Shown: positions 16,080 through 23,683, counted from the stretch's first letter. The stretch: 46,009 bases of DNA from an uncultured Oscillospiraceae bacterium (GCA_947599925.1 CANQFT010000017.1:1-46009), one strand, 5' to 3'. The notes: a model not told the origin generated them from the sequence alone. Program-made: numbers and translations.

Positions 16080-16830
16080 TTTGACGCAGCCTCCTTTCCA
16101 GCCTCCCCTGGAGCCAGGTCAGCAGGATACAGATGACCAGGTAGAGGAAGGCCGCGCCCAGGTAGGGCATCATGGGGTCGTAGGTGTTGGTGATGATGGC
16201 CTGGGCAAAGTACAAAAGCTCCTTGCCCCCGATCACCGAGATCAAAGAGGTGTCTTTGAAGAGGATGATGAACTCGTTTCCCAGAGCGGGCAGGATGTTC
16301 TTGAACGCCTGAGGGATGACGACAAAGCGCATCACGTCCATGTAGTTGAGGCCCAGGGACCGGCCCGCCTCAGGCTGGCCCACGTCCACGCCCATCAGTC
16401 CGCCCCGGATGATCTCCGCCACATAGGCGCCGGAGTTGATGCCCAGGGCCAGGGCGCCCACCATGGTCTTGTTGCGGCTGGATGCAAAGACCACCATACC
16501 CATGATCAGGAATTGCACCACCATAGGGGTGCCCCGGATCACAGTGGTATATATCTTACAAAGGGCGTTGAGCAACCCCAGGACAAAATTGTGCCGGCCG
16601 GGACGCTGCTGGTCGTGGGCGGTGCGGATCACGCCCACAAGCAGTCCCAGGGCGATGCCCAGCACCAGGGCCAGCACCGTGAGGATCAAGGTCTGCTCCA
16701 ACCCCTGGAGATAGAGCTTCCAGCGGTCGGCCACCAGGAAGGCCCGGTAGAACTTCACGAAGAAGGACTGATACCAGGCCAGGCTCTGGGGCGCCATGGC
16801 CGTCAGCTCCAGGTAGATCGCTTCCATCAT
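16066..16830 (-). CDS. Amino-acid ABC transporter permease (HisM/ArtQ type)
   Basis: The permease forms the membrane channel, probably as a homodimer because only one permease gene is present. It has about 254 residues and several hydrophobic segments, with the cytoplasmic EAA loop near residues 150-170 ([22 protein letters not shown], quoted here only as GRSLGLN and VIPQA). I chose the ATG at 16830, five bases after GGAG; a second ATG at 16827 is equally possible. The frame extends 43 codons upstream, but that part is encoded by the terminator region and looks non-coding. Confidence 0.92.
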   Translation of the reverse strand: MMEAIYLELTAMAPQSLAWYQSFFVKFYRAFLVADRWKLYLQGLEQTLILTVLALVLGIALGLLVGVIRTAHDQQRPGRHNFVLGLLNALCKIYTTVIRGTPMVVQFLIMGMVVFASSRNKTMVGALALGINSGAYVAEIIRGGLMGVDVGQPEAGRSLGLNYMDVMRFVVIPQAFKNILPALGNEFIILFKDTSLISVIGGKELLYFAQAIITNTYDPMMPYLGAAFLYLVICILLTWLQGRLERRLRQSDRR

Positions 16831-16861
16831 ATCCGCTCCTCTCTCTTGGCGTTCCGATTTG

Positions 16862-16891
16862 AAAAAAGGGCGGGTCCGGGGACCCGCCCTT
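16862..16891 (-). terminator. Internal terminator between the binding-protein and permease genes
   Basis: On the minus strand, GGGCGGGTCC and GGACCCGCCC pair around a two-base loop (CC) and are followed by TTTTTT. It lies in the 79-base gap after the binding-protein gene, so most transcripts should stop here and the permease and ATPase are made in smaller amounts by read-through. Confidence 0.88.
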
Positions 16892-16909
16892 CCTTTGAGC
16901 CAGATAGAA

Positions 16910-17761
16910 TCACTCGGCCTTGATGTAGGTGTCCACGATGGCCTGGAAGGTGCCGTCATCCTGGAGCTCGGCGATGGCCTGGTTCACCGCGTCCAACAGC
17001 TGGGTGTTGCCCTTCTGGACGGCGATGGCGTAGTCCTCGTCGGCGTAGGTGGTGTCCAGAATGGTCAGGCCCGTGTTGGCGGCCACAAAGGCCTTGGCGG
17101 GCTCGTTGTCGATGACCACGCAGTCCACCTGGTCGTTCATCAGAGCCTGGACAGCGGTGGCGCCGTTGTCGTAGGCGACAACGTGCTCCTCGCCGTAATC
17201 GCCCAGGCAGTACTCATAGCCGGTGGTGCCCCGCTGGGTGCCGATGAGCTCGGCGTTGGCCAGGTCGTCCACGGTGGCGATGTCGGAGCCCTCCTTGACG
17301 ATGACCACCTGCACGCCCTTGGCGTAGGTGTTGGAGAAGTCCATGACCTCGGCCCGCTCGGGCTTCACGGTGATACCGGCCATGGCGATGTCGCTCTGGC
17401 CCTGCTGAACGGCCATGAGAGCGGCGTCAAAGTCCATGTCGTCCACCACCAGCTCCAGGCCCAGCTTCTGGGCGATGGCGGTGGCCACCTCCACGTCGAT
17501 GCCGATGTAGGCGCCGGTGTCGTCTACCATCTCATAGGGAGGGAAGGCGGCGTTGGTGGACATATGGAGCTTGCCGGGCTCCACGGTGGTGATGGCCGCG
17601 GGAGCATCGGCGGGCTCCTCGCTGGGAGTCACGGTGGCGGGGGTCTCGCTGGGGGTCTCGCTGGGGGTGTCGCTGGCGGTGCTGTCGCCACCGCCGCAGG
17701 CGGCCAGGGCGAAGACCATGCAGAGGGCCAGCAAAAGCGCAAGATACTTCTTCATTTTCAT
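16910..17761 (-). CDS. Amino-acid ABC transporter substrate-binding lipoprotein (family 3)
   Basis: The 283-residue protein has a lipoprotein signal ending LAACGGG, with the modified Cys at 22. A Thr/Ser/Pro/Glu-rich linker follows (about 25-58, with the repeat TPSETPSETP), then a family-3 solute-binding domain starting near 60 (MSTNAAFPPYE, GIDVEVATAIAQKLG, DFDAALMAVQQGQSDIAMAG). The classical ligand-contact pattern for the alpha-carboxylate and amino groups is present, including an aromatic residue in FPPYE. SD AAGGAG precedes the ATG at 17761; a second ATG two codons later is also possible. A strong promoter and an ArgR-type box lie upstream, so arginine, ornithine or a related amino acid is the best guess for the ligand. 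Confidence 0.92.
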   Translation of the reverse strand: MKMKKYLALLLALCMVFALAACGGGDSTASDTPSETPSETPATVTPSEEPADAPAAITTVEPGKLHMSTNAAFPPYEMVDDTGAYIGIDVEVATAIAQKLGLELVVDDMDFDAALMAVQQGQSDIAMAGITVKPERAEVMDFSNTYAKGVQVVIVKEGSDIATVDDLANAELIGTQRGTTGYEYCLGDYGEEHVVAYDNGATAVQALMNDQVDCVVIDNEPAKAFVAANTGLTILDTTYADEDYAIAVQKGNTQLLDAVNQAIAELQDDGTFQAIVDTYIKAE

Positions 17762-17804
17762 TCAATCTCCTTATTGCGTTCCGTCTGGAACGGGAATTGT
17801 CTGA

Positions 17805-17833
17805 ATTATACACGCAATACAGGAAAAATGCAA
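17805..17833 (-). promoter_or_regulatory. Promoter of the amino-acid transporter operon
   Basis: On the minus strand TTGCAT (17833-17828) and TATAAT (17810-17805) are 17 bases apart. Transcription should begin near 17798, about 37 bases before the ATG of the binding-protein gene. Confidence 0.82.
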
Positions 17834-17882
17834 GGGTATTTTCCACAAAATCCACCGCTGATTTGTCCTCGGCCATTGTGCG

Positions 17883-17896
17883 TGAATAAATATTCA
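17883..17896. promoter_or_regulatory. ArgR/AhrC-type ARG box
   Basis: TGAATAAATATTCA is a perfect palindrome (TGAATA-AA-TATTCA) and closely follows the ARG box consensus of ArgR/AhrC. It lies about 50 bases upstream of the -35 of the transporter promoter. A weaker half site, TGAAT at 17802-17806, overlaps the -10, so repression by binding both sites is conceivable. No argR gene is in the window. Confidence 0.65.
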
Positions 17897-17905
17897 TTGT
17901 TGTAT

Positions 17906-17940
17906 AAAAAACCGCCGCCCCACATGGCGTGGAGCGGCGG
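17906..17940 (-). terminator. Terminator of the M23/LysM/G5 gene
   Basis: On the minus strand, CCGCCGCTCCAC pairs with GTGGGGCGGCGG (one interior mismatch) around a five-base loop, then TTTTTT. It follows the stop of the peptidase gene by about 26 bases and separates it from the ABC transporter promoter. Confidence 0.88.
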
Positions 17941-17966
17941 GGGTGTCCGCGTTCAGGGCAGATCGC

Positions 17967-19442
17967 TCAGGGCAGGTAGTTCCTGGGGTTCTGCCGCTGA
18001 CCGTTGACCCGGACCTCGAAGTGGCAATGGCTGCCCGTGGAGTTGCCGGTGGAGCCGGCCTTGGCGATGACCTGGCCCTGGTAGACCCGGTCGCCCACGC
18101 TGACCAGGAGCTTGGAGTTGTGGGCGTAGTAGGTCTGCTTGCCGTTTTCGTGGTCGATGACGATATAGTTGCCGTAGCTGTTGTGCCATCCGGCGGTGAT
18201 GACCTTGCCGCCGTCGGCGGCCTTGATGGAGGTGCCGTAGGGCACGGCGATGTCCAGACCGCCGTGGAAGTTGTACGTGCCGAAGAGGGAGCGGCCGCCG
18301 TAGCGGGAGGTGATGGTGCCCCGGACGGGCCAGATGAAGTAGCCCTTGGCCATGGTCTTGGGCCGCTCCTTGGTGCCCTGGGCCACCACCTTGGTCACAG
18401 GGGCGGTGAGCTGCTGGACGGCGGTGATGTCCCGCTGCTGTTCCATGCCGTTGAGGTAGGTGACGCGGGCGTCCACCATCTGGGAGCCGTCGGCCCCGGC
18501 CTCCAGGGTCTTGGAGTCGCCCTGGTACATGGTGTCGTCGTCCACATACTCCACCGGCGCGGGAATGGCCTCCTCGTAGCGGACCTTATCCACCGTCCGC
18601 ACGCCCAGATAGGGCACGCTGGCGGAGACGGTCAGCTCGTCGCCGACCATCAGGCGGTTCAGGCTGGCCTGGGGATTGATGGCCAGCAGCTCGTCCACGG
18701 TCATGTCGTAGCGCGAGGCGATGCCGCTGTATGTGTCCCCTTTCACCACGGTGTAGACCACGGCCTCGCGGGTGTTGGAGGTCAGCAGGGCCTCCACCTC
18801 CGCCAGATCGTCTGTCAGCTGGTCCCGGGCCACATACTCACAGGTCAGGCCCACCGGCACGGTGAACTCGGCCACGACGGTATTCTCATTCATATAGGGC
18901 GCCTTCAGCCGGTCCAAAAGGGCCGCCAGCTGGGTGCTGTCAGCCTGGACGCAGAGATTTTCGCCGTTCACCGACAGCACATAGCCCCTGGTGACCTCAT
19001 CCACCTGGTTGAACAGATAGGTCTCAAACCCGCTCAGGTCGGAGAGGTCCCGCTTGGCCACCAACTGCCGGGCAAAGCTCACATGGCCGTCCAGGGAGTA
19101 GTCCCGTCCCAAAATGACCTCGACCCTGTCCTCCACCTTTCGCTCGATGGCCTCATACTGGGCCTTGTCCGCCACCACGCCCAGGGTCTGGCCGTCCACC
19201 ACCACCGCGTAGCCGGCGGTGTATACCGTGGCGGCGGTGGTCACCGCGCCCAGCAGCAGGGCTGCGGCCAAAAATCTGCCGGGCTTGAGCCGGTGGCGCT
19301 CCACAAAGGCATCGTAGCGGATCAGCAGTTCATCTATCTTGCGCTCCCAGCGCTCCCGGCGGCTGACGACCGGTCCGGCCGACGCGGTCGCCTCCACGTC
19401 CTGGAGGCCGGGGTATAAAAGTTCGTCCACGGGAGGATCCAC
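17967..19442 (-). CDS. M23 peptidoglycan endopeptidase with LysM and G5 domains
   Basis: The product (491 residues from the GTG at 19442) has a cytoplasmic stretch (about 1-55), one membrane segment (about 56-75), a mixed region, a LysM domain (about 218-262: VVKGDTYSGIASRYDM, INPQASLN), a G5 domain (about 267-350) and an M23 domain. The zinc ligands are present: His393 and Asp397 in HGGLD, His472 and His474 in SHCHFEV. It should be an active wall endopeptidase held by LysM/G5 contacts. The start is uncertain because no clean SD is seen. A WalR-type box lies upstream. The next gene upstream is spoIIID, as in Bacillus, where an M23-type protein (SpoIIQ) is close to spoIIID, though SpoIIQ lacks LysM and G5. 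Confidence 0.9.
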   Translation of the reverse strand: MDPPVDELLYPGLQDVEATASAGPVVSRRERWERKIDELLIRYDAFVERHRLKPGRFLAAALLLGAVTTAATVYTAGYAVVVDGQTLGVVADKAQYEAIERKVEDRVEVILGRDYSLDGHVSFARQLVAKRDLSDLSGFETYLFNQVDEVTRGYVLSVNGENLCVQADSTQLAALLDRLKAPYMNENTVVAEFTVPVGLTCEYVARDQLTDDLAEVEALLTSNTREAVVYTVVKGDTYSGIASRYDMTVDELLAINPQASLNRLMVGDELTVSASVPYLGVRTVDKVRYEEAIPAPVEYVDDDTMYQGDSKTLEAGADGSQMVDARVTYLNGMEQQRDITAVQQLTAPVTKVVAQGTKERPKTMAKGYFIWPVRGTITSRYGGRSLFGTYNFHGGLDIAVPYGTSIKAADGGKVITAGWHNSYGNYIVIDHENGKQTYYAHNSKLLVSVGDRVYQGQVIAKAGSTGNSTGSHCHFEVRVNGQRQNPRNYLP

Positions 19443-19459
19443 CTTCTTATCTATCCGTT

Positions 19460-19507
19460 GGTATACCCGCCCCAGCGGGGCAGGATAAAGATTACAAATT
19501 AGTTACA
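19460..19507 (-). promoter_or_regulatory. WalR-type box and weak promoter of the M23/LysM/G5 gene
   Basis: On the minus strand TGTAAC-TAATT-TGTAAT (19507-19491) fits the WalR (YycF) consensus TGTWAH-N5-TGTWAH exactly. Directly after it are a poor -35 (TTTATC, 19489-19484), 18 bases and a TATACC-type -10 (19465-19460). A box abutting a weak -35 is the arrangement expected for activation. Wall hydrolases with LysM or M23 domains are the classic WalR targets. Confidence 0.55.
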
Positions 19508-19716
19508 ATCTGTATCATATACCTTTTTCCGGCCCCCGTCAACCCCATTTTGTTCCGCGGGTTTTACCGCTTGTTCCCCTTTTGTAACAATATCTTGGGG
19601 CTTTTTTCCGTTTCTGGAAAAATCCCGCACGACTGGCGGGGTTTTCCGGCGGAAAAAATTTGTGAAACCAGGCCCCAACAGGCCCAAAAAAGCCTCGCAG
19701 AGTTTCGCGCCGCCAT

Positions 19717-19752
19717 GTGGCCGGGCCGTGCGCTGCAGCGGGCCGCAAAAAA
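19717..19752 (-). repeat. Terminator-linked tail repeat, second locus
   Basis: Read on the minus strand, the T-run is followed by GCGGCCCGCTGCAGCGCACG and then GCCCGGCCAC. This differs at about two positions from the sequence after the terminator at 13811-13840. Together with the matching stem core AAGCGGC/GCCGCTT it shows that the same terminator-plus-tail module sits at two loci. Confidence 0.8.
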
Positions 19753-19787
19753 TTCTCAAGGAAGCGGCCCCGCCGCTTCCTTGAGAA
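19747..19787 (-). terminator. Terminator of spoIIID
   Basis: Perfect 16-base arms (19753-19768 and 19772-19787) enclose a three-base loop and are followed by TTTTTT on the minus strand. The stem core is the same as at 13778-13794. It is the second of two strong hairpins after spoIIID. Confidence 0.9.
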
Positions 19788-19790
19788 AAT

Positions 19791-19828
19791 CAAAAGTCCC
19801 TGAAACCGCGAGGTTTCAGGGACTTTTG
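19791..19828 (-). terminator. Additional hairpin directly after spoIIID
   Basis: Perfect 17-base arms (19791-19807 and 19812-19828) surround a four-base loop; on the minus strand the stem ends in ACTTTTG and continues GATTTTC. A further small palindrome, GAGACT-GTC-AGTCTC (19828-19842), covers the spoIIID stop. The T-run is weak, so this may be an RNA 3' end protector as much as a terminator. Confidence 0.7.
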
Positions 19829-19834
19829 AGACTG

Positions 19835-20083
19835 TCAGTCTCCCTTATACTTCCGCCTTGTGGCCGCGCCGCCGCGGAGGTGCCGCTGGGCCTTGTTCCG
19901 GTCCAGCACGGCCTTGGCCTGGCGGTAGAGCCCCGGCTGGAACAGCGGCAGCCGCTCCGACAGGTCCTTGTGTACCGTGGACTTGCTCAGGCCGAACTTG
20001 GCAGCGGCGGCGCGGACGGTGGCGCCGCTCTCTATGATGTACTGGGCCAGCATCTCACACCGCTCCTCGATCTTTTCCTTCAC
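19835..20083 (-). CDS. spoIIID: Sporulation transcriptional regulator SpoIIID
   Basis: SpoIIID is a small DNA-binding protein that adjusts the sigma-E regulon in the mother cell and leads on to sigma-K. From the GTG at 20083 it has 82 residues: KEKIEERCEMLAQYI, then the helix-turn-helix with KFGLSKSTVHKDLSERLP, and the basic C-terminal AQRHLRGGAATRRKYKGD. These are very close to Bacillus SpoIIID in order and length. The frame continues 23 codons upstream, but that part overlaps the promoter and looks non-coding. GGGGAG lies 12 bases before the GTG. A sigma-E-like promoter is directly upstream, in keeping with the known control of this gene. Confidence 0.96.
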   Translation of the reverse strand: MKEKIEERCEMLAQYIIESGATVRAAAAKFGLSKSTVHKDLSERLPLFQPGLYRQAKAVLDRNKAQRHLRGGAATRRKYKGD

Positions 20084-20116
20084 GCGCAACTCACTCCCCG
20101 ACTTCCGATTCCCTCC

Positions 20117-20145
20117 ACCATATGAGTTCCGGACGGGAAATATGA
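20117..20145 (-). promoter_or_regulatory. Sigma-E-like promoter of spoIIID
   Basis: On the minus strand TCATATT (20145-20139) fits the sigma-E -35 KMATATT, then 14 bases, then CATATGGT (20124-20117) against the -10 CATACAMT (5 of 8). The spacing is the one expected for sigma-E, and the predicted transcript starts about 25 bases before the GTG. Confidence 0.7.
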
Positions 20146-20161
20146 AGCGCAAAAGTGGGGA

Positions 20162-20190
20162 TTGTAAAACCCGGCGGGTTATACTATAAT
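20162..20190 (+). promoter_or_regulatory. asnS promoter with a palindrome in the spacer
   Basis: TTGTAA (20162-20167) and TATAAT (20185-20190) are 17 bases apart. The spacer holds AACCCGGCGGGTT (20168-20180), a perfect palindrome around one base. The leader to the ATG is only about 31 bases, too short for a T-box. Confidence 0.82.
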
Positions 20191-20227
20191 GTATTTATTG
20201 AATTTTGCCCAACGGAGGGAAAGAGAT

Positions 20228-21622
20228 ATGAAACGAGTCACCATCCGCGCCCTGTGGGAACACATGGCGGACTACGGCGGCCAGGAGGTCACCGTCTGCG
20301 GCTGGGGCCGCACCATCCGGGACATGAAGACCTTTGGGTTCCTGGAACTGAACGACGGCTCCGCCTTTCAGAATCTCCAGGTGGTCTTTGCCAACGGGGA
20401 AGTGGACAACTTCAAGGACATCGCCCGGCAAAACGTGGGGGCGGCCTTTGTGGTCACCGGCACGGTGGTCCTGACCCCGGAGGCCAAGCAGCCCCTGGAA
20501 CTGCGGGCCCGCGCCATCCAGGTCGAGGGCGCCTCCACCCCCGACTACCCCTTGCAGAAAAAGCGCCACAGCGTGGAGTATCTCCGCACCATCCAGCACC
20601 TGCGGCCCCGGACCAATCTCTTCTCCGCCGCTTTCCGGGTCCGCTCGGTCTGCGCCCACGCCATCCACTGTTTCTTCCAGGACCGGGGCTTTGTCTATGT
20701 CCATACCCCCATCATCACCGCCTCCGACTGCGAGGGGGCGGGGGAGATGTTCCAGGTCACTACGCTGGATATGAACGACCCGCCCCGTCTGCCCGACGGC
20801 AGTGTGGATTACAGCCAGGACTTCTTCGGCAAGCGCGCCAACCTCACCGTCTCCGGCCAACTCAACTGCGAAAACTTCGCCATGGCCTTTGGCAGTGTCT
20901 ACACCTTCGGCCCCACTTTTCGGGCGGAAAACTCCAACACCCAGCGCCACGCCGCCGAGTTCTGGATGATCGAGCCGGAGATCGCCTTCGCCGATCTGGA
21001 AGACGACATGGACTTGGCGGAGGACATGATCAAATATATCATCAACTTCGTGCTGGAGAAGTGCCCCGCGGAGATGGAGTTTTTCAACGCCTTTGTGGAC
21101 AAGGGCCTGCTGGACCGGCTGCGCCACGTGGCCTCCAGCGACTTTGGCCGGGTGACTTACACCCAGGCGGTGGAGCTCCTCAAGGTGCACAACGACCAGT
21201 TTGACTACAAGGTGGAGTGGGGCTGTGACCTCCAGACCGAGCACGAGCGCTACCTCACCGAGCAGGTGTATCAAAAGCCCGTTTTTGTCACCGACTACCC
21301 CAAGGAGATCAAGGCGTTTTATATGCGCCTCAACGACGACGGCAAGACCGTGGCCGCCGCCGACTGCCTGGTGCCCGGCATTGGGGAGATCATCGGCGGC
21401 TCCCAGCGCGAGGAGCGGTTGGAGGTGCTGGAGGCGCGCATGGCCCAGCTGGGTCTGGACCCGGAGGACTACTGGTGGTATCTGGACCTGCGGCGCTACG
21501 GCTCCTGCCGCCACGCCGGATTCGGCCTGGGCTTTGAGCGCATGGTGATGTACCTCACCGGCATCACCAACATCCGCGATGTGGAGCTGCACCCCCGCAC
21601 CGTGGGAAACGCGGAGTTTTAA
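20228..21622 (+). CDS. asnS: Asparaginyl-tRNA synthetase
   Basis: AsnRS joins asparagine to tRNA-Asn in the cytoplasm. The 464-residue protein has an N-terminal OB-fold anticodon-binding domain ([25 protein letters not shown], seen as [10 protein letters not shown] and [10 protein letters not shown]) and a class II core with motif 2 [19 protein letters not shown] (19 residues) and motif 3 [15 protein letters not shown]. The AsnRS-type FRAENSNT, and not the AspRS version, decides the specificity. The ATG at 20228 follows GGAGGGAAAGAGAT. It is the first gene of a two-gene unit with the exported protein below. Confidence 0.96.
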   Translation: MKRVTIRALWEHMADYGGQEVTVCGWGRTIRDMKTFGFLELNDGSAFQNLQVVFANGEVDNFKDIARQNVGAAFVVTGTVVLTPEAKQPLELRARAIQVEGASTPDYPLQKKRHSVEYLRTIQHLRPRTNLFSAAFRVRSVCAHAIHCFFQDRGFVYVHTPIITASDCEGAGEMFQVTTLDMNDPPRLPDGSVDYSQDFFGKRANLTVSGQLNCENFAMAFGSVYTFGPTFRAENSNTQRHAAEFWMIEPEIAFADLEDDMDLAEDMIKYIINFVLEKCPAEMEFFNAFVDKGLLDRLRHVASSDFGRVTYTQAVELLKVHNDQFDYKVEWGCDLQTEHERYLTEQVYQKPVFVTDYPKEIKAFYMRLNDDGKTVAAADCLVPGIGEIIGGSQREERLEVLEARMAQLGLDPEDYWWYLDLRRYGSCRHAGFGLGFERMVMYLTGITNIRDVELHPRTVGNAEF

Positions 21623-21686
21623 CAAAAGCGCGGCGCGGGCGCGCCGACCACCCCTGAGACGCCTACGGGAAAGGAGGCGGCCACAA

Positions 21687-22805
21687 GTGAAAAAGTGCCT
21701 TGTCGCCCTGCTGTGTCTGCTGTGCGCCGCGGCCACCCTCCTCATCCCCTGGTCGGCGGCGGCGAGCCCCTACGAGGGCATCTACCTTGTGGGCGTCAAC
21801 GACTCCGTCCTCCTGCGCCTGATCACCGCCGACCAGATGCCCGTTCTCCGCTCCGGCACCGTCTACGTGCCCTACTCCGTGCTGGACAACAAGGAGCTGG
21901 GCCTGTCCTATGCCCTGAACCGCACCGGCGGCACCTTTACCATCTTCAACCGCCGCCAGACTGTCATCTTCCAGCTCAGCGGCTCCGGCGCGGCGGACAA
22001 GGACGGCAACGAGCTGGACGGGCGCATCATCACCCGCAACAGCGTGGTCTTTATCCCCCTTCGATTCGTGGCCTCCTATTTTGGGCTGACCTACTCCTTT
22101 TACAACCTGGTCCTGCCCGACGGCACCGTGCCCATCGCCCGGGTCCGCACCGACCAGGCCACCATGAACGACACCCAGTTCGGCGCCTCCGCGGCCCAGC
22201 TGGTGGCGGCGCCGCTGAGCCAATACCTGGCCAGCCAGACCACCGCCGCCCCCTCATCCGCCAGGCCCTCCAGCAGTCCCTCTCCCTCGCCCAGCGCCCA
22301 GCCGGACCCGGTGAGCCTCTGCTTCGCCGTGGCCTGCACCGATGGCGGCGGCTTTGACCACCTGCTCACCACCTTCTCCAACGCCCGGCTCTCGGCTCTG
22401 TTCCTCTTCTCGCCCCAGGACTTGCTGGACCGGGACGCGGACGTCCGGGCCGCCGCCGCCGCCGGGCACCAGATCGGCCTGCTGCTTGGCAGCGAGGACC
22501 CGTCCGGCGACTTCCAGCTGGGCAACCAGCGCCTTGGGCACATCCTCCGGACCGAGGCCACCCAAGTGGCCTTTCTCGACGGCGGCCAGGCGGAGGGCAA
22601 CTGGTGGGTGTGGTCGGGCAACGTGAGCCCCCGCGGTCGGAACGTCACCGCCCAGGCGGAAAATCTGGCCCAGGACGTGGACGCCCGGCGGGTCGCGCGG
22701 GTCACGCTCAACGACTCCCTCGTCACCGCCCAGGCCCTGCGCCGGAACATATCCGCCTGGTCCCGGCGGCCCTACACCCTGTTCACCCCCACAGAGACCA
22801 ACTAA
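21687..22805 (+). CDS. Exported protein: copper-amine-oxidase-N-like domain plus degenerate NodB-like domain
   Basis: The 372-residue product has a signal peptide (cleavage likely after SAAA, about residue 26), then a region (about 27-170) resembling the copper-amine-oxidase N-terminal (stalk) domain (VYVPYSVLDN, FIPLRFVASYFGLTY), a Ser/Pro-rich linker (about 188-212) and a C-terminal domain (about 215-372) with the outline of a NodB polysaccharide deacetylase: CTDGGGFDHLL in place of TFDDGP, LSALFLF, and AAAGHQIGLL in place of GHEIGNHT. The metal-binding Asp and His residues are not conserved, so catalysis is unlikely. It starts with GTG after AAAGGAGG (21670-21677), 64 bases after asnS. Wall binding or sensing is a guess. 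Confidence 0.7.
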   Translation: MKKCLVALLCLLCAAATLLIPWSAAASPYEGIYLVGVNDSVLLRLITADQMPVLRSGTVYVPYSVLDNKELGLSYALNRTGGTFTIFNRRQTVIFQLSGSGAADKDGNELDGRIITRNSVVFIPLRFVASYFGLTYSFYNLVLPDGTVPIARVRTDQATMNDTQFGASAAQLVAAPLSQYLASQTTAAPSSARPSSSPSPSPSAQPDPVSLCFAVACTDGGGFDHLLTTFSNARLSALFLFSPQDLLDRDADVRAAAAAGHQIGLLLGSEDPSGDFQLGNQRLGHILRTEATQVAFLDGGQAEGNWWVWSGNVSPRGRNVTAQAENLAQDVDARRVARVTLNDSLVTAQALRRNISAWSRRPYTLFTPTETN

Positions 22806-22842
22806 AAAGACCGGCGTCCCACACGGGACGCCGGTCTTTTTT
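22804..22842. terminator. Bidirectional terminator between the asnS unit and nagB
   Basis: AAAAAGACCGGCGTCCC pairs with its complement around the loop ACAC, with A-run on the left and TTTTTT on the right, so it works for both convergent units. Confidence 0.93.
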
Positions 22843-22861
22843 CCGCGCGGATCCTGGGCGG

Positions 22862-23614
22862 TCAGCAGACCTGGCCGCCCTGCTGAAGATAGACCCCCAG
22901 GGCCGCCTCGTCCGCCACCACGGTGACATCCCGGTGCAGCTGCAGGGCTGAGGCGGGGACGGCGGGCGTCACCGGGCCCAGCAGGGCCCTGGCCAGGATC
23001 TCCGCCTTGTCTCCGCCGCTGACGACCATCAGGAGCCTCTTGGCGGACAGGATGGTGCCGATGCCCATGGTCAGAGCCTTGGTGGGCACCTTGGCGGGGT
23101 CGTTGTCAAAGAACCGGGCGTTGGCCTGGATGGTCATGGGATCCAGCTCCACCAGATGGGTGCCCACGGGGAAGTGGTCGCAGGGCTCGTTGAAGGCGAT
23201 GTGCCCATCGTGGCCCATGCCCAAAAGCTGCAGGTCCGCGCCGCCCAGACTCTCCACCAGCTTGTCATACCGCCGGCACTCCTGGGCCACGTCCCCGGCC
23301 ATGCCGTTGGGCACGTTGGTGCGGGCCTTGTCAATGTCTACGTGGTCAAAGAGGTTGTGGTCCATGAAGTAGCGGTAGGACTGGTCGTGGGTCCCCGGCA
23401 GACCCAGGTACTCGTCCAGGTTGACGGTGGTGACCTGGGAGAAGCTCAGATACCCTTCCTGGTTCCAGGCGATGAGCTGTTCGTAGGTGCCCACCGGGGT
23501 CGAGCCCGTGGCCAGACCCAGCACGCACGCGGGTTTGAGCACCACCAGCGAGGTGATGATGTTGGCCGCCTGGCGGGACATGGCGGCGTAATCGGCGGTT
23601 TTGTAGACGCGCAT
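22862..23614 (-). CDS. nagB: Glucosamine-6-phosphate deaminase
   Basis: NagB turns glucosamine-6-phosphate into fructose-6-phosphate and ammonia, sending amino sugars into glycolysis. The 250-residue protein has the family layout: GLATGSTP phosphate loop near 33-40, Asp67 in NLDEY, the motif GMGHDGHIAFNEP with Asp136 and His138, and SGGDKAEI near the C-terminus. It has its own consensus promoter and AAAGGAGG. No nagA or transporter gene is beside it, so it stands alone here. Confidence 0.96.
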   Translation of the reverse strand: MRVYKTADYAAMSRQAANIITSLVVLKPACVLGLATGSTPVGTYEQLIAWNQEGYLSFSQVTTVNLDEYLGLPGTHDQSYRYFMDHNLFDHVDIDKARTNVPNGMAGDVAQECRRYDKLVESLGGADLQLLGMGHDGHIAFNEPCDHFPVGTHLVELDPMTIQANARFFDNDPAKVPTKALTMGIGTILSAKRLLMVVSGGDKAEILARALLGPVTPAVPASALQLHRDVTVVADEAALGVYLQQGGQVC

Positions 23615-23649
23615 AAACTTAGCCCTCCTTTGGGTCGTTTTACAAAAAA

Positions 23650-23683
23650 ATTGTATCGGAAAACCACACCTGTGTCAAGGTGT
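23650..23683 (-). promoter_or_regulatory. nagB promoter with operator-like palindrome
   Basis: On the minus strand TTGACA (23678-23673), 17 bases, TACAAT (23655-23650). The palindrome ACACCT-GTGTCA-AGGTGT (23666-23683) covers the -35, where a repressor would block RNA polymerase. I see no match to a GntR-type NagR site I could name. Confidence 0.8.

Larger units (their letters stand above)
19508..19834. other. Non-coding gap between the M23 gene and spoIIID
   Basis: I find no gene in this stretch. It holds the tandem hairpins at 19747-19842, a repeat-related tail at 19717-19752, and several short imperfect inverted repeats near 19605-19660 such as TTTTTCC/GGAAAAA and TTTTCC-GGC-GGAAAA. The short frames crossing it are not supported by an SD or by codon pattern. 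Confidence 0.7.

Noticed and set aside
20191-20227. T-box leader for asnS
   Set aside because: The leader is only about 31 bases, with no room for specifier and antiterminator.
23615-23650. CcpA (cre) site before nagB, from TGTAAAACGACC
   Set aside because: There is one extra base in the left half and no matching right half.
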